DNA of 64,000 nt from Schistocephalus solidus. Its lineage: Eukaryota > Platyhelminthes > Cestoda > Diphyllobothriidea > Diphyllobothriidae. The first letter of the stretch is position 1; every line of letters begins with the position of its first letter. A model generated the notes under the pieces. That model searched no databases. It was given only the letters and a program-made list of their open reading frames with translations, and was not told where the DNA came from. Shown here in pieces: positions 1 through 10,100 of this stretch. Both the position numbers and the translations under genes were made by a program. Location: contig WEDG01001270.1 in assembly GCA_017591395.1 (NCBI GenBank), forward strand, positions 1 to 64,000, written 5' to 3'.

Positions 1-904
1 TTAAATTTTTAACGTTGGGAAGTGTGTGGTCCTAAGACTGCGTACCAGAAGGACCAGTGAGGAGGATGATTCCTTCCAATACATTCTCAATGGGCAGCCC
101 CTTTCAATTGTTGAGGAACAGAAGGACCTCGGTGTTCTAATACACTCCTCACTTAAACCATCTTCACAGTGTTTAAAAGGCAGCAAAACGCGCTACACAG
201 GTCTTATTTGCGCTCAGACGTGGGTTTGTGCAGATTGATAAGGAACTTTTCCGAAAAACCTACGGGGTATTTGTTCAATCTCACTTGGAATATGCCATCC
301 AGGCCTGGCGTCCGTGGTTTAAGAAGGATTATCTACAGCTGGAACGAGTGCAGGCGAGGGCTACGAAGATGGTCAAGAATCTTAGTAATCTGCCTCACGA
401 AGCCAGACTGGTTGAACTTGATTTGTTTCCTCTAAATTACAGGCAACTACGCGGTGACCTCATCCAAACCTACCGGATTGTCAGAGGCCGCAATTGTGCC
501 CTAGAATTTGCTGAATTCTTCGAATTGGCTGGGACGGAACATCTGCGGGGTCATCCCTTTAAACTGCAGAGGAAGTTTGTCCACACGGAAGTCCGTCGGA
601 ACGCCTTTTCGCAGAGGGTCGTTGGAGCATGGAACGGACTCCCTGAGGATGTTGTCCTTTCAGAAACTGTTGATGCATTTAAATTCAAACTAGATACTCA
701 TTTTCTGAGAAACTATTGTCAATATAATGAAGATTGTGTAAACAGTGGCAGGTTGCGCCTGGCCCACACATATCGATGACCCTACATTTTCATTTGTCAG
801 ATATATCACTGTAAACATTTATACTATTGACATTTTTGCATATGAATAGGGAGCTCAAGGGCGAAAGCCTACTTCCCTCAATAAAGTGACTTACAAAGTG
901 ACTT
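1..904 (+). mobile_element. CR1-like LINE, 3' end of the reverse transcriptase ORF (decayed)
   Basis: Seen: the reading frame from about 228 to 779 gives the C-terminal region of a CR1-group non-LTR retrotransposon, with the runs FVQSHLEYAIQAW, LERVQARATKMV, LDLFPLNYRQLRGDLIQTY and FSQRVVGAWNGLPEDVV. The block after the RT palm (YILNGQPLSIVEEQKDLGVLI) is in another frame at 26-180, so there are at least two frameshifts. The element enters from outside the window, so the endonuclease and catalytic palm are not visible. After the stop codon at 777-779 comes a short untranslated tail ending in two near-copies of AAAGTGACTTA, resembling the short 3' repeats of CR1 elements. It is a dead copy. Class assignment is by motif recall and is firm; the family name is open. 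Confidence 0.88.
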
Positions 905-1175
905 AGATCTTTCGCCTCATGCCGATAGAATTACGGCAAAGCTGCTCAGATTTGCGGCTATATTTCTTATAATTTCTTTGCTTCTACGTATAGTTTTCTT
1001 TGGAATAACTTGCCAATGGAAATTAGGTCGTTAACTAGTCTATCTGCATTCAAGCGAAGACTGCACATTTATCTTAAAACTGATTCAATTAATCTTTCAT
1101 TTTCCTCATCTTTTCCCAGTAGCTTTCCCCATGACTCAGAGAAAGGACCATCCGGAAATTAAGTGACCCTCTTAA
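905..1175 (+). mobile_element. LINE family B, internally deleted C-terminal fragment
   Basis: Seen: DLSPHADRITAK is followed after a one-base slip by AQICGYIS, then directly by FFASTYSFLWNNLPMEIR and SAFKRRLHIYL. The same blocks occur in the longer family B copy at 5316-6795 (LSPHADRISAKAAQICGFIS and QFFASKYAFIWNNLPLQIR), but there about 130 residues separate them. This copy has therefore lost roughly 400 nt internally. It directly abuts the tail of the preceding CR1-like element, so one inserted at or recombined with the end of the other. Confidence 0.75.
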
Positions 1176-1874
1176 AACTATATTTTCGCCACCTCGAGTT
1201 GCCCATGAACTATGAGGTGTCCCTATATCACCAGTCATCCAAACGATGACGTCATTCGCACGTACATATTTGGTGGTCCACAGTCTAAAATGCTACCGTT
1301 TCTTTGGATACTAACCGTCATCAGAATTCAATTCTGGATCCTAAGATGCTGAGGGCTTAAGTTCATTGACGCATTTTCGTGAGATTTTGTTTCATACGCC
1401 TAAGTGACTAAGAACGAATCATCTCGACGTTTCATTATCTCATTCTGAAATGCTACTGCAGTATTACCCTACTCTACCACCTGACCATTTTTTCCTAAGC
1501 AGTTTTTTCTCCTACCTTCTATTCAAAAATGAAGGCCTTTTGAACTCTGCTTCCATTTTTAAGGAAGGATTTTTTCACTGCCTATTTTTTCTAGTTCACG
1601 ATTAATTTCAAAACATCCCTAATTGTTGCCATAGCAGGACAAGTTTTGTGTACATTATGAAGTATTTTTACATTTTATCTGCACACATTGTCATAACTTT
1701 ATTTCGTTACTAATGTTTGCTTAGACAGTGCCTTGCCGGTGCTAACCAAATATAAATTTTTAATTCTAAATAAATTCTAAAGTATAGATTTGCTGCCTTC
1801 CATTTGGATGCCAGTTTCCTCATTCAAATGACGAATTGAATATATGCGCTAGTGGTTTGGAGAGTTCGCCGGCC
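1176..1874. other. unassigned spacer
   Basis: No supported coding exon or known repeat was recognised. The DNA is AT-rich with short T runs and no ORF of note on either strand. Confidence 0.5.
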
Positions 1875-2741
1875 AGTTTTTTTCAAGAACTTTGCCGGTA
1901 TATCGTCCGGACCAGATGACTTGGCTTATTTAGATTTTGCAGTTCTCGTTCCACGAGAGGTTGTGGGAAGAATATACATTCAAGCACTGAACCGGCGTTT
2001 ATAACAATACTGTTGATATGGTCAAGCTGAAGTTCAGGTTCTCTAGTGAATACCGAGGCAAAGAACCGACCCAATTGCTCGATTTTCTTGCCATTTTCAA
2101 CGACTTCAATACCTTTCTCATCCATAAGTACCGTGACTGGGTCCTTGTTTTTTAATCCACATTGATCTAATGGAACAAAATTAGGCTTATTTTACGCCTG
2201 CTGGATAATTATTGATTCGTAGAATTTCCTTGCCTTTTGGATCATTATTTGATAGCAATTCGTTAGTGACGAAATTCCTCAACATATTCTGCTGACCCTT
2301 TTTGCCCTTAACACCTTCTTTTTTAAACTGCCTGTTAAGTCCTCTTGTTAACCAGGCAGGGCAATTTGTCTTTTTGTGCACCTTTATTAGACAAAATCGT
2401 TCAGTCAGATCGGGTGAAATCGTCTTAAACGATCGCCAGTCATCCTCCGGATACCCTTTGAGCAAACAATCCCATTTCACGGACATCAGCTCTTTCTCCA
2501 TCGTATTCAAATCAGCCTTTTATATATTTCGCTAGCCTTCCGTTCTCTTCTGGCGCTGAGAATAAAGTGAGTAATCCCACAGCAGCGTACTATGGTCACT
2601 TACCGAGTGGTGCAATAGGATACACTTAATCAATGTAGGCGATGTCCTTTGGAAAATACTAGATCCAGGCAATTGGATCTCTGGTTCTCTCTAAATTTCT
2701 TTGGTAAGTTAACCTTATATTCATTTATTTATTTATTGCCA
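1875..2741 (-). mobile_element. CR1-like LINE: endonuclease end, linker and start of RT (distal half of a split copy)
   Basis: Seen on the - strand in order: KCILLHHSVSDHSTLLWDY near 2560-2640, carrying the SDH motif that ends the AP-type endonuclease; a linker at 2187-2510 with CLLKGYPEDDWRSFK and CPAWLTRGLNRQFKK, typical of CR1 elements between endonuclease and RT; and IEQLGRFFASVFTREPE with the start of the RT N-terminal region at 1883-2125. Frame changes and stops separate the pieces, and the RT palm is absent. The upstream half of the same element lies at 3388-4310, beyond a palindromic segment. Order and orientation agree, so I read this as one LINE copy split by an insertion or rearrangement. 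Confidence 0.78.
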
Positions 2742-3387
2742 GTTTACAGCCAAGTTCAAAAGAGATATACAGTAGGATCGAGCTGACAGAGAAAAACTCT
2801 TGATCGTTCGTTCATGTGTTTTCTGGAGAAAAAACTGCAGCTTATTGAGTGGTCAAAGTTCGAAACAGGGAATCGGGTTGACACAAGTGCATGGTTTTGT
2901 ACTTCTCCTTTCAGTGTTATGGATCTGGTATTCTGCACAAGCAGGTATGTCGGCGACTGGCTGCTCGCTGTCGACTGAGGAATAAGCCGATTACGTACTG
3001 CAAAGCCAGCAATATTGCCCTCAGCATGAAGTCTGACATAGGATTCAGAGTCCGCGAACTCCATCAGAACGGAAGAGAGCTTCCATCGAGGCAATATTGC
3101 TGGCTCTGCAGGCCGTAATCGGGTAATTTCTCAGTCGACAGCGAGCAGCCGTTCGCCAGCATACCTGCAGCTAGTACAGACTACTAGATCCACAACACGG
3201 AAAGGAAAAGTACTACACCATGCACCTGTGTCAATGCTTCCATGTCCTGAACTTCAATCCATTCAATAAGCTGCAGTTTTTTCTACCGAAAACACTATAA
3301 AGAACGATCAGGAGTTTTTTGCACTATCAGCTCGGCCCACTACTGTATATCCCTTTTGACCTTGCCCTTTTGATCTTGCCTGAAAAC
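2742..3387. repeat. large imperfect inverted repeat inside the LINE copy
   Basis: Seen: the left arm (about 2742-3019) is the reverse complement of the right arm (about 3090-3387) with roughly 85% identity by eye, around a spacer of about 70 nt. Landmarks are GATATACAGTAG, AAAAAACTGCAGCTTATTGA, GCTGCTCGCTGTCGACTGAG and CCAGCAATATTGCC, all present in both arms. The arms are about 280-300 nt, so a transcript could form a long hairpin. I see no transposase or RT motif in it. It sits between the two halves of the CR1-like LINE. It may be a foldback element or a local inverted duplication. A (TTTA)n run lies just outside the left arm at about 2722-2738. Confidence 0.8.
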
Positions 3388-4310
3388 ATCTTGCTACAAC
3401 CTTTACCAAATGAAGGAGTGACTTATCAGCTGCACTTGGAATGTTTCGTTGTCTGTATATCGTCAAAAATTGTAGGTTTTGTGAACAATTATTCTTTATC
3501 TTTATCCAGAGAGATTCAAATTCAAAGAAAACGGCGCACGTTAGTTCGACTGCCGAGATTCCTGTTCTTGCGTTTACGGCTACTTCACCTCCCTGTCTAT
3601 TTTCTCGGTCTCTTCGAAAGAGCTGGTATCCATCTATTGAAACCTCGCTTGCAAAGATTTCGGCTTTGAGACACGGTTCCGTAATGGCAACGACATCGGG
3701 GACTCTGTCTCAGGTTAGTGCCTTGAGTTAATCTATTTTCGAAAGGAGATTCTGAGCATTTGTATAAAAACATCTCAATTTAGACTGAGTAACTCCTGCA
3801 TAAAGACTTCTGCTCATTTCGTGGGATTGAATACTAGAATCTGTCAGTGCTTTCTGAGAGGAATTGATGTCCATCCTGCCCATGCTGAGGTCTGGTGAGT
3901 GGTCGTCAACCGAGTTCTGGAGTGCCTTCGTTTTGTTATACGAGCTCTGTAGATTTGGGTTCATCGTATTTAGTCTTCTCCGTCTCCGTGAGTACCAGCC
4001 TTAATGATGTACGGGGTCTGCCACAAGAAAGACCTCTTCATCACTTTTGTGTCCCCATTCTTTGTTTTGAACCATTTTCCCCTCTTCAGTTCTCCTCTTC
4101 AGTTCTGTTCTCAGTATCCTTATTTTGTGCCTTTCCGTCGGGTCGTAATCTGGCCGAAAAAACACATCCCGATGTGAGCCATGGAATGCCATTCTCTCTT
4201 CTAGGAGGTGTGAAGGCTGAACATCATTTTCAAGCTTGATTTTAGGAGGCCTTGGTGATGACATTTCATGAGAAGCATCTGCTTTGTGCACTGTGACATA
4301 TTCCATATCA
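3388..4310 (-). mobile_element. CR1-like LINE: N-terminal ORF region and start of AP endonuclease (proximal half of the split copy)
   Basis: Seen on the - strand: LRCFYTNAQNLLSKID (3728-3780) is the start of an AP-like endonuclease with its Asn. PDVVAITEPCLKAEIF (3653-3700) carries the catalytic Glu in the ITE block. EVSIDGYQLFRRDRENRQGG and ESLWIKIKNN follow down to about 3470. A frame upstream (4001-4306) encodes a charged 101-residue segment that is probably the LINE's N-terminal region, though I do not recognise a domain in it. The endonuclease runs into the palindrome near 3387, and its SDH end reappears at 2560-2640. The copy contains stops and frameshifts. Confidence 0.78.
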
Positions 4311-4499
4311 TAAAGGAGGGCATTCGAATACGTTCAGAAGAGATCAAGGTCGTGTTCTACCCTTTCATGTGCGATTGGAGAAGTTGGATTTTGAACCTCT
4401 TGTATGACGATTTCGTTTGTGGTCGAGATACCTGCTTGGTTACTTGGTGCTCTGATAATTTCTTGGAGCTCTGATATCAGGAGGAATAATATTCTGGCA

Positions 4500-4605
4500 A
4501 ACTACGCTAGCTGCGTCCGTTCTCCTTATCCCTCAGAGTGGTAAAACGATGGAATGCACTTCCAGCAGATGTTAAATAAATAAATAAATTGTATATTTAA
4601 GGCCC
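4500..4605 (+). mobile_element. short CR1-like 3' end fragment
   Basis: The + frame at 4520-4577 reads FSLSLRVVKRWNALPADV and a stop, matching the last block of CR1-type ORFs (compare FSQRVVGAWNGLPEDVV at about 606-651). An (AAAT)n-like tail follows. Only about 100 nt are left. Confidence 0.6.
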
Positions 4606-5315
4606 AGAGAGCCCCGTCATTTCAAACTTAGTATCGTGGTATAAATAAATACAAAGTGGATAATTGCTGCACTATGTGAGCAGCCATATTAACAGCAGAA
4701 ATGAACAATATGGTAGGCATGTCCGACTCAGAACGATTTGCCATTTCTAAAACAATAGTCAACAATCTTTGACATAAACGGTGAACTAGAAAAGAAGCAG
4801 TAAAAAACTCCTACGGTTAAATCGGAAGCTGAGTTCGGTGAGCCGCCAATTTAAAAAAAAATAGGAGGAAAAAACTGCTTCATTAAAAAAATTAATAGCT
4901 TGATGCAATGGGATAGTATTGTGATGTTGCTGACAACGTATGAGGGTTCGGAGCGCTCCTTGTCCTGTGAGAGATAATATAGCAGTCAGAGCTACTGTTT
5001 ATAAACACCAGTGGAGGTGAGAGAGGAGAACTTCATCGTGGCAGCAGGGTCAAAACGAAGAGGAACAGTAGGGGTCATGAGATCATCATTGGGATGCGAC
5101 CTTGCCGACTGCATAGTCCACCAATCAAAGAGGCAAAATCATCAGAACCCGCCTTGATCATCAACTGAACCTGAAGACCATCGTCTGGGTTTTAAAATCG
5201 GAGGAAAGTATCGAGGTTGTCAATAGTTGGCGATGCTAGTTTAAAAGGGGATCGAAAAAGTGAATGCTAAGATTGACTCTGCAGAGGATGATGAAAATAT
5301 AATTAGAGACCAATA
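4606..5315. other. unassigned spacer
   Basis: No supported exon. The part nearest 5315 may be the 3' untranslated region of the antisense family B LINE that follows, but I see no tail or target-site duplication to fix its end. Confidence 0.35.
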
Positions 5316-6795
5316 TCATATCAAGGGAGCTGTCTCAAATATCAGTAGGACCCTTTTCGAAATCCAAATTTGCGAGTTTTGGAAGGAAACAGACAATAAG
5401 GACTTTATATCTTCCGAAGTTAAATGTTTGCGTAACTTTGTTTTGAAAATAGCTAATGTGGACGACAACCTAATTTGCAGTGGAAGATTATTCCAGATGA
5501 AAGCATATTTGGAGGCAAAAAACTGAGACCGGTTAGTTGTGGAGCTAAGATGTGGTGAAATGATCATGGAGGAATTACGAGCGGCATAGGGTCGATCTAC
5601 CGGAGTGAGAGCGTTAATTCGTGGGAGATTTGGGCTAGAGTTAACGCGAAACAGGAAGCAGAGACCGGCTTCGAGTCTTCTAACCCACAGAAATTTAATG
5701 TCTGCTAACTGGCATCTATCCTTATAAGAGATACTGGATCCAGGAAGAGAAAATAGTCTTCGAGTAAAAACCCTCTGAACTTTTCCAATCTTACTGCGGT
5801 CAGAGGCGTTCATCAGCCCAAAGAGGGGACAGCAGTATTCTAGTATAGGAAGAACAAACATGCGGTACACGTTTAACTTTATTTCGGGAAGAAAAAAAAA
5901 ACGTGATATAAAACCACATATCTGCGCAGCCTTTGCAGAAATTCGATCTGCATGAGGTGATAATGCTAGCTTGTTCGTGTAACGTAGACTTAAGTCTTTT
6001 ATGGTTGATCGTTCTAAAAGTGTACTATTTTGAAATACGAGGGGTCCAGGAAGCTTAGCGGGGCCAAAACACATAAAAATACTCTTGGATGAAGTAAAAT
6101 CCATCTGCTAAGTACAGCTCCAACGTGAGAGCATAAGTAGATCTGTGCTGATTTTATCCACGCAACTATTGGCAGTGTCTTTAGAAAATGAATAAATACA
6201 CTTGAGATCATCAGCGTAAACGAAATTTTGTGAATTTGTGAGTAAATCTGAAATTTCGTTTATGTACAGAATAAAGAGAAGGGGACCTAGAACCATGCCT
6301 TGAAACGCCATTCGTGATCGGTTCAGGCGTCGAGTTGCTATTACCTACTAAGATCTTCTGGCTGCGGTTAGACAAGAAGGAACCAATGAAGTCAAGGAGA
6401 GGATGCCGGATGCCGAGGGCTTCCAGTTTCACCAGAAGACGTCTGTGCGGTACCTTGTCAAAGGCTTTGCTCAGGTCAAAGTAGATCACAACCACTGACT
6501 GCTGCTCATTACGAAGGGAAGTGACGAGGTTAAGAAAAGCTAAATGACACACTTCGCATGATCTCCCAGGTAGAAAATCATATTGCGAGTCGCTTAAGAG
6601 CCTATTTTCTAAGCAAAAGTCGAGAATTTGATTTAAAATAATTTTTTAAAAAAGTTTTGCTAGAGCGGGGGTTTTATGAACGCCTCGATAATTATTTACG
6701 TCCAAACGAGATCCTGACTTGAAGACAGGAAGAATAATAGATGTCTTCCATGAGTCAGGAAAGAATCCGTTTAAAGGATAAAAGTGATATCCTCA
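5316..6795 (-). mobile_element. LINE family B (CR1/jockey group), RT to C-terminus, frameshifted
   Basis: Seen on the - strand in order: FPDSWKTSIILPVFKSGSR and NNYRGV (about 6690-6770), DSQYDFLPGRS (about 6560), VVVIYFDLSKAFDKVPH (RT motif A, about 6450-6500), QGMVLGPLLFILYINEIS (motif B, about 6240-6305) and FVYADDLK (motif C, YADD at 6207-6218). Then come the thumb and C-terminal blocks LSPHADRISAKAAQICGF, VLPILEYCCPLFG and KYAFIWNNLPLQIR in one frame (5316-6104). A one-base slip in the GV(S)QG block near 6300 and another break near 6105 divide the ORF, and a stop lies near 6650. The endonuclease is missing, so the copy is 5'-truncated. The catalytic YADD is intact, but the copy cannot make a full protein. 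Confidence 0.88.
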
Positions 6796-7183
6796 TCGCT
6801 GAAAAGCTTTTAAAGAAACTTTGAGAGATTCATAGGCCCTACAGGGCTGCAGGGTTGCGGAATCTGCGTTAAATTACAGCTTCACGCGCAAATACACATA
6901 TTTTATGACCCACGTTCCTCAGTAAACTGAAATGTGCTGAACATATTCTTTCAATCAGCTTGCTTGTTAAATTACTTATAGGTTTTTAAGAAAACGAAAG
7001 ACATTCAGCAAGCTTTGAGTATTGGAGTAATCATGTGTTTATTACCAGACAAGTAGTTTGTTAACTAGTCTATTTACACTACCTTCAGGAAAACTATAAT
7101 CTTAAGAGGTTTTACTAGTTTGAAATTCTGGCGGTCAAAGTGAACGGGGCACTCGTAGCTTCTGACGATTACTGCTGGCCACG
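6796..7183. other. region upstream of SRP14
   Basis: AT-rich DNA between the truncated LINE and the first recognisable SRP14 exon. It probably includes the SRP14 promoter and 5' UTR. In the SRP14 frame the first upstream stop is TAG at 7116-7118, with no ATG between it and 7205. No clear TATA box or other motif could be assigned. Confidence 0.35.
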
Positions 7184-10100
7184 ATGCTTTCTAGACAACG
7201 ATGCCGTAAGATATCTGTTACATTTTATTTTTCAGTTTCTTTCAGCCCTTACGAAAATGTTCGCAGACGCCAAATCCGGAAGGTCGCTATTCATTACAAT
7301 GAAACGATGTAAGCCTTCTAATCTACTACATATATGTAGTTAACATTTTTTTGTTGATTGGCTGTGAATTTCTCCTTAAATTTTTCAAAGCCACTTTGAG
7401 GGATTACCATTTGCTTGTTGAAATGCTCATTATATGTACAGGACGTCCCTTCTTCCGTTTTTCAATAGCTATTAGAGAGTGCTTAACAGTTTTTTTTTTG
7501 CTTAACACATTTTGGGATTCAGGAGGAGGGATTCTGACGATGACGTGTACGATGTAAAATTATACCAAACTTTTCGATTCGTCCCACCTTAAATTCCTGA
7601 ATCAGGGTGTTTTTATCGAGGTTACTCGTAACACGGATAAGTTTTTGAGAGATCCATATAATTTTTTCTCTGTTTGTCATGATTTATGGTTGCAAGTACT
7701 TTGTTCCATGTACGCTCTTTTTGCTGACTAGTTTTTAGTCAAGACTGACGAGTCACCTTGCGCATGTAACTGGCCTGCTACTATGGGATCCGGTATTTCG
7801 GCACTCATTATAGTTACCTACTACACCGAGGCTTGTTTGCCAGCATGTCTGCTTTTATAAGACTTACCAAAATACCAGGACGTGGTATCGTGAGAGCTGC
7901 ACTCGCGTGAAGTCATACCTGGTACCTTCGATACGTAAAAGCTATTCACTTACCCGTTAGGTTAGCTGCTGGATATCCGGTGCGTGCATACGGCCGTTAG
8001 CGAAGGTTAGCTGCGAGATAAGCGGGCTTTAGAGTCTGACAAAGAGGCAGTCGCTGACCAGCAGCGACAGTGTTACTAGGGTGTGGATGGCTGAGGTCTG
8101 GCATGCCGAAAGCCCCAAACCGCGATGACAACACTGACATAACGACCGTGAACCGCCATTAAGTAAGTTTGCTTGCCACGGCTGCCTTTTATTCAGGTTC
8201 TTGAGCCACATTTCTAAGAGAAACAACCTTGAACAATCTGAGCGGCTGTTGGGAACTCATCTGTTCTCATAATTCTCAAGAAACCTGATGAAAATATGTC
8301 CGACTACAGTATTACGATCAATACTAGAGCGCCCGCAGGAACCGACGCGCTCCGCCACCCTGTTCCCTGAGTGCAAGCAAATAGTATGCGAGGTCGAATA
8401 CTCAATGGGAATGGGCCCCTGGTATTTTATGCTGGAAAGTGCGAACGTTCCTGGGCCCTTTTACCCAGTGTGAAGGCGCGAGGTCTGTATCAGTACAAAG
8501 TAGACTTCTGCTGCCTGTCTGAAGTCCGAATTATTGGCTCAGGTGCTCTGGAAATAAAGGTCCGGAAGTAAAATAACGCCTTACCCTGCATCAAAGTGGC
8601 CCACGCGACTCGTTGGCTTGGCACAGTGTAGCCATCGCCCTCCCGCAACATGCAAACCATCTAATACTTGTACGGTATCCAGTCAACGAGCGGATGGCAT
8701 ACGCACGCCTGAAGGATGACTTTAAGAAAATCTCCGTCGTCATCGTGTACGCGCCAACATCAGCTGTCGGACAACGCAGTGAATAGGTGTTTTTTATTCG
8801 CAGCTGTATGAGGGATCTGTTGATTGGTGTTGGAGACTGCACCTGGTGACTCTTTAGTCACATTGGCTACCTGGGCATGGCTCTCAATACGAAAATTGTG
8901 AGAGATTGCTGAACTTAGCTAAATAAAACCGACTGTTTTTCACCCAACCGGGCCTCCAGAATCGCAAAAAAACATCTGCTGATAGGCGCTTCACACGACT
9001 GTCGTACGTCTAACCAAGTTGACTATATTCTAGTCAATTGGATGTTCTGCAGCTGAATTCAGGAAAGGAGATTGATGCATGTTGCCGAAAATGGTAACGC
9101 CCATGGGTCGTATTATGTCATCGTTCACACGCTTGAAACTTCGCTTGTCATCTGCACCCAAAATTCCACGTGCAAGATGCCCTGATGTCTGAAAACTTCG
9201 GTAACCCAACACAACCGAGACCCTAAGTAGAGAAATTCGCTCACGTTTTATGACCTTATCCGACGGAGAAGGCAGTGGTCATAATAGAAGTCATCAGCCT
9301 GTGGAGTGGCTGAAAAAATTATTGTAAATATCTGACGATGCCGCAGTGACTGGATTAGTGGAAAAATCTTCCAGATGTCTGCTCAGACGGCTCGAGTCAT
9401 GTATGGTAACGCTGATTCCTATCGCTCGCTTCGCTGCCATCTGTAGTGAAGTTTTATCTTTCTTCATCGTACGTAGTGCACTGAAGGAGAAGTCGTCAAT
9501 GCCATACAAATGCTGCTCAACAGCAATGCACTCAGAGAGGACGGTATACCCGCTGAAATGTACAAGTCTTTTTGGACACTGGCGCCTTGACTCATTGAGG
9601 TGAATAAATAATCGTGGAGAGACGTGGTTGTTCCTGATTAGTGGAGCTCGTACACCCTTGTACCTGTCTTCAAGAAGGTAGATAAGACAATTTGCAAGAA
9701 CTTTAATGGTATAAGCCTCATCGATTTTGCTGCGAAGGTCTTCGCTGTTGTCCTTCTCAGGCGATTCCAGGCTGTGCGGGACTCTAGGACGAGGTCCAGC
9801 CAAGCCGGATTGCATGCTGGGCGTGGATGTGCAGACCAGATATTTACACTGAGGCGCATTTGTGAATTCCATCATAAATATGTACGACCGACGGCCGTCT
9901 GTTTTTTGGATTTTTCTGCTACGTTGGATTCCATCCATCGTGACTCCCCGTGTGCGGCCAATGGCACGGCCAAAAATAATCGCCGTGATCAACGTCTACT
10001 ACTTCTCCATCACTGCGCGAGATCTGTTCCATAAAAATCTCTACCAACCGTTGGGCATGCGGTCTGGCGTTCAACAGGTTAGTGTCCTGTCGCCCAATCT

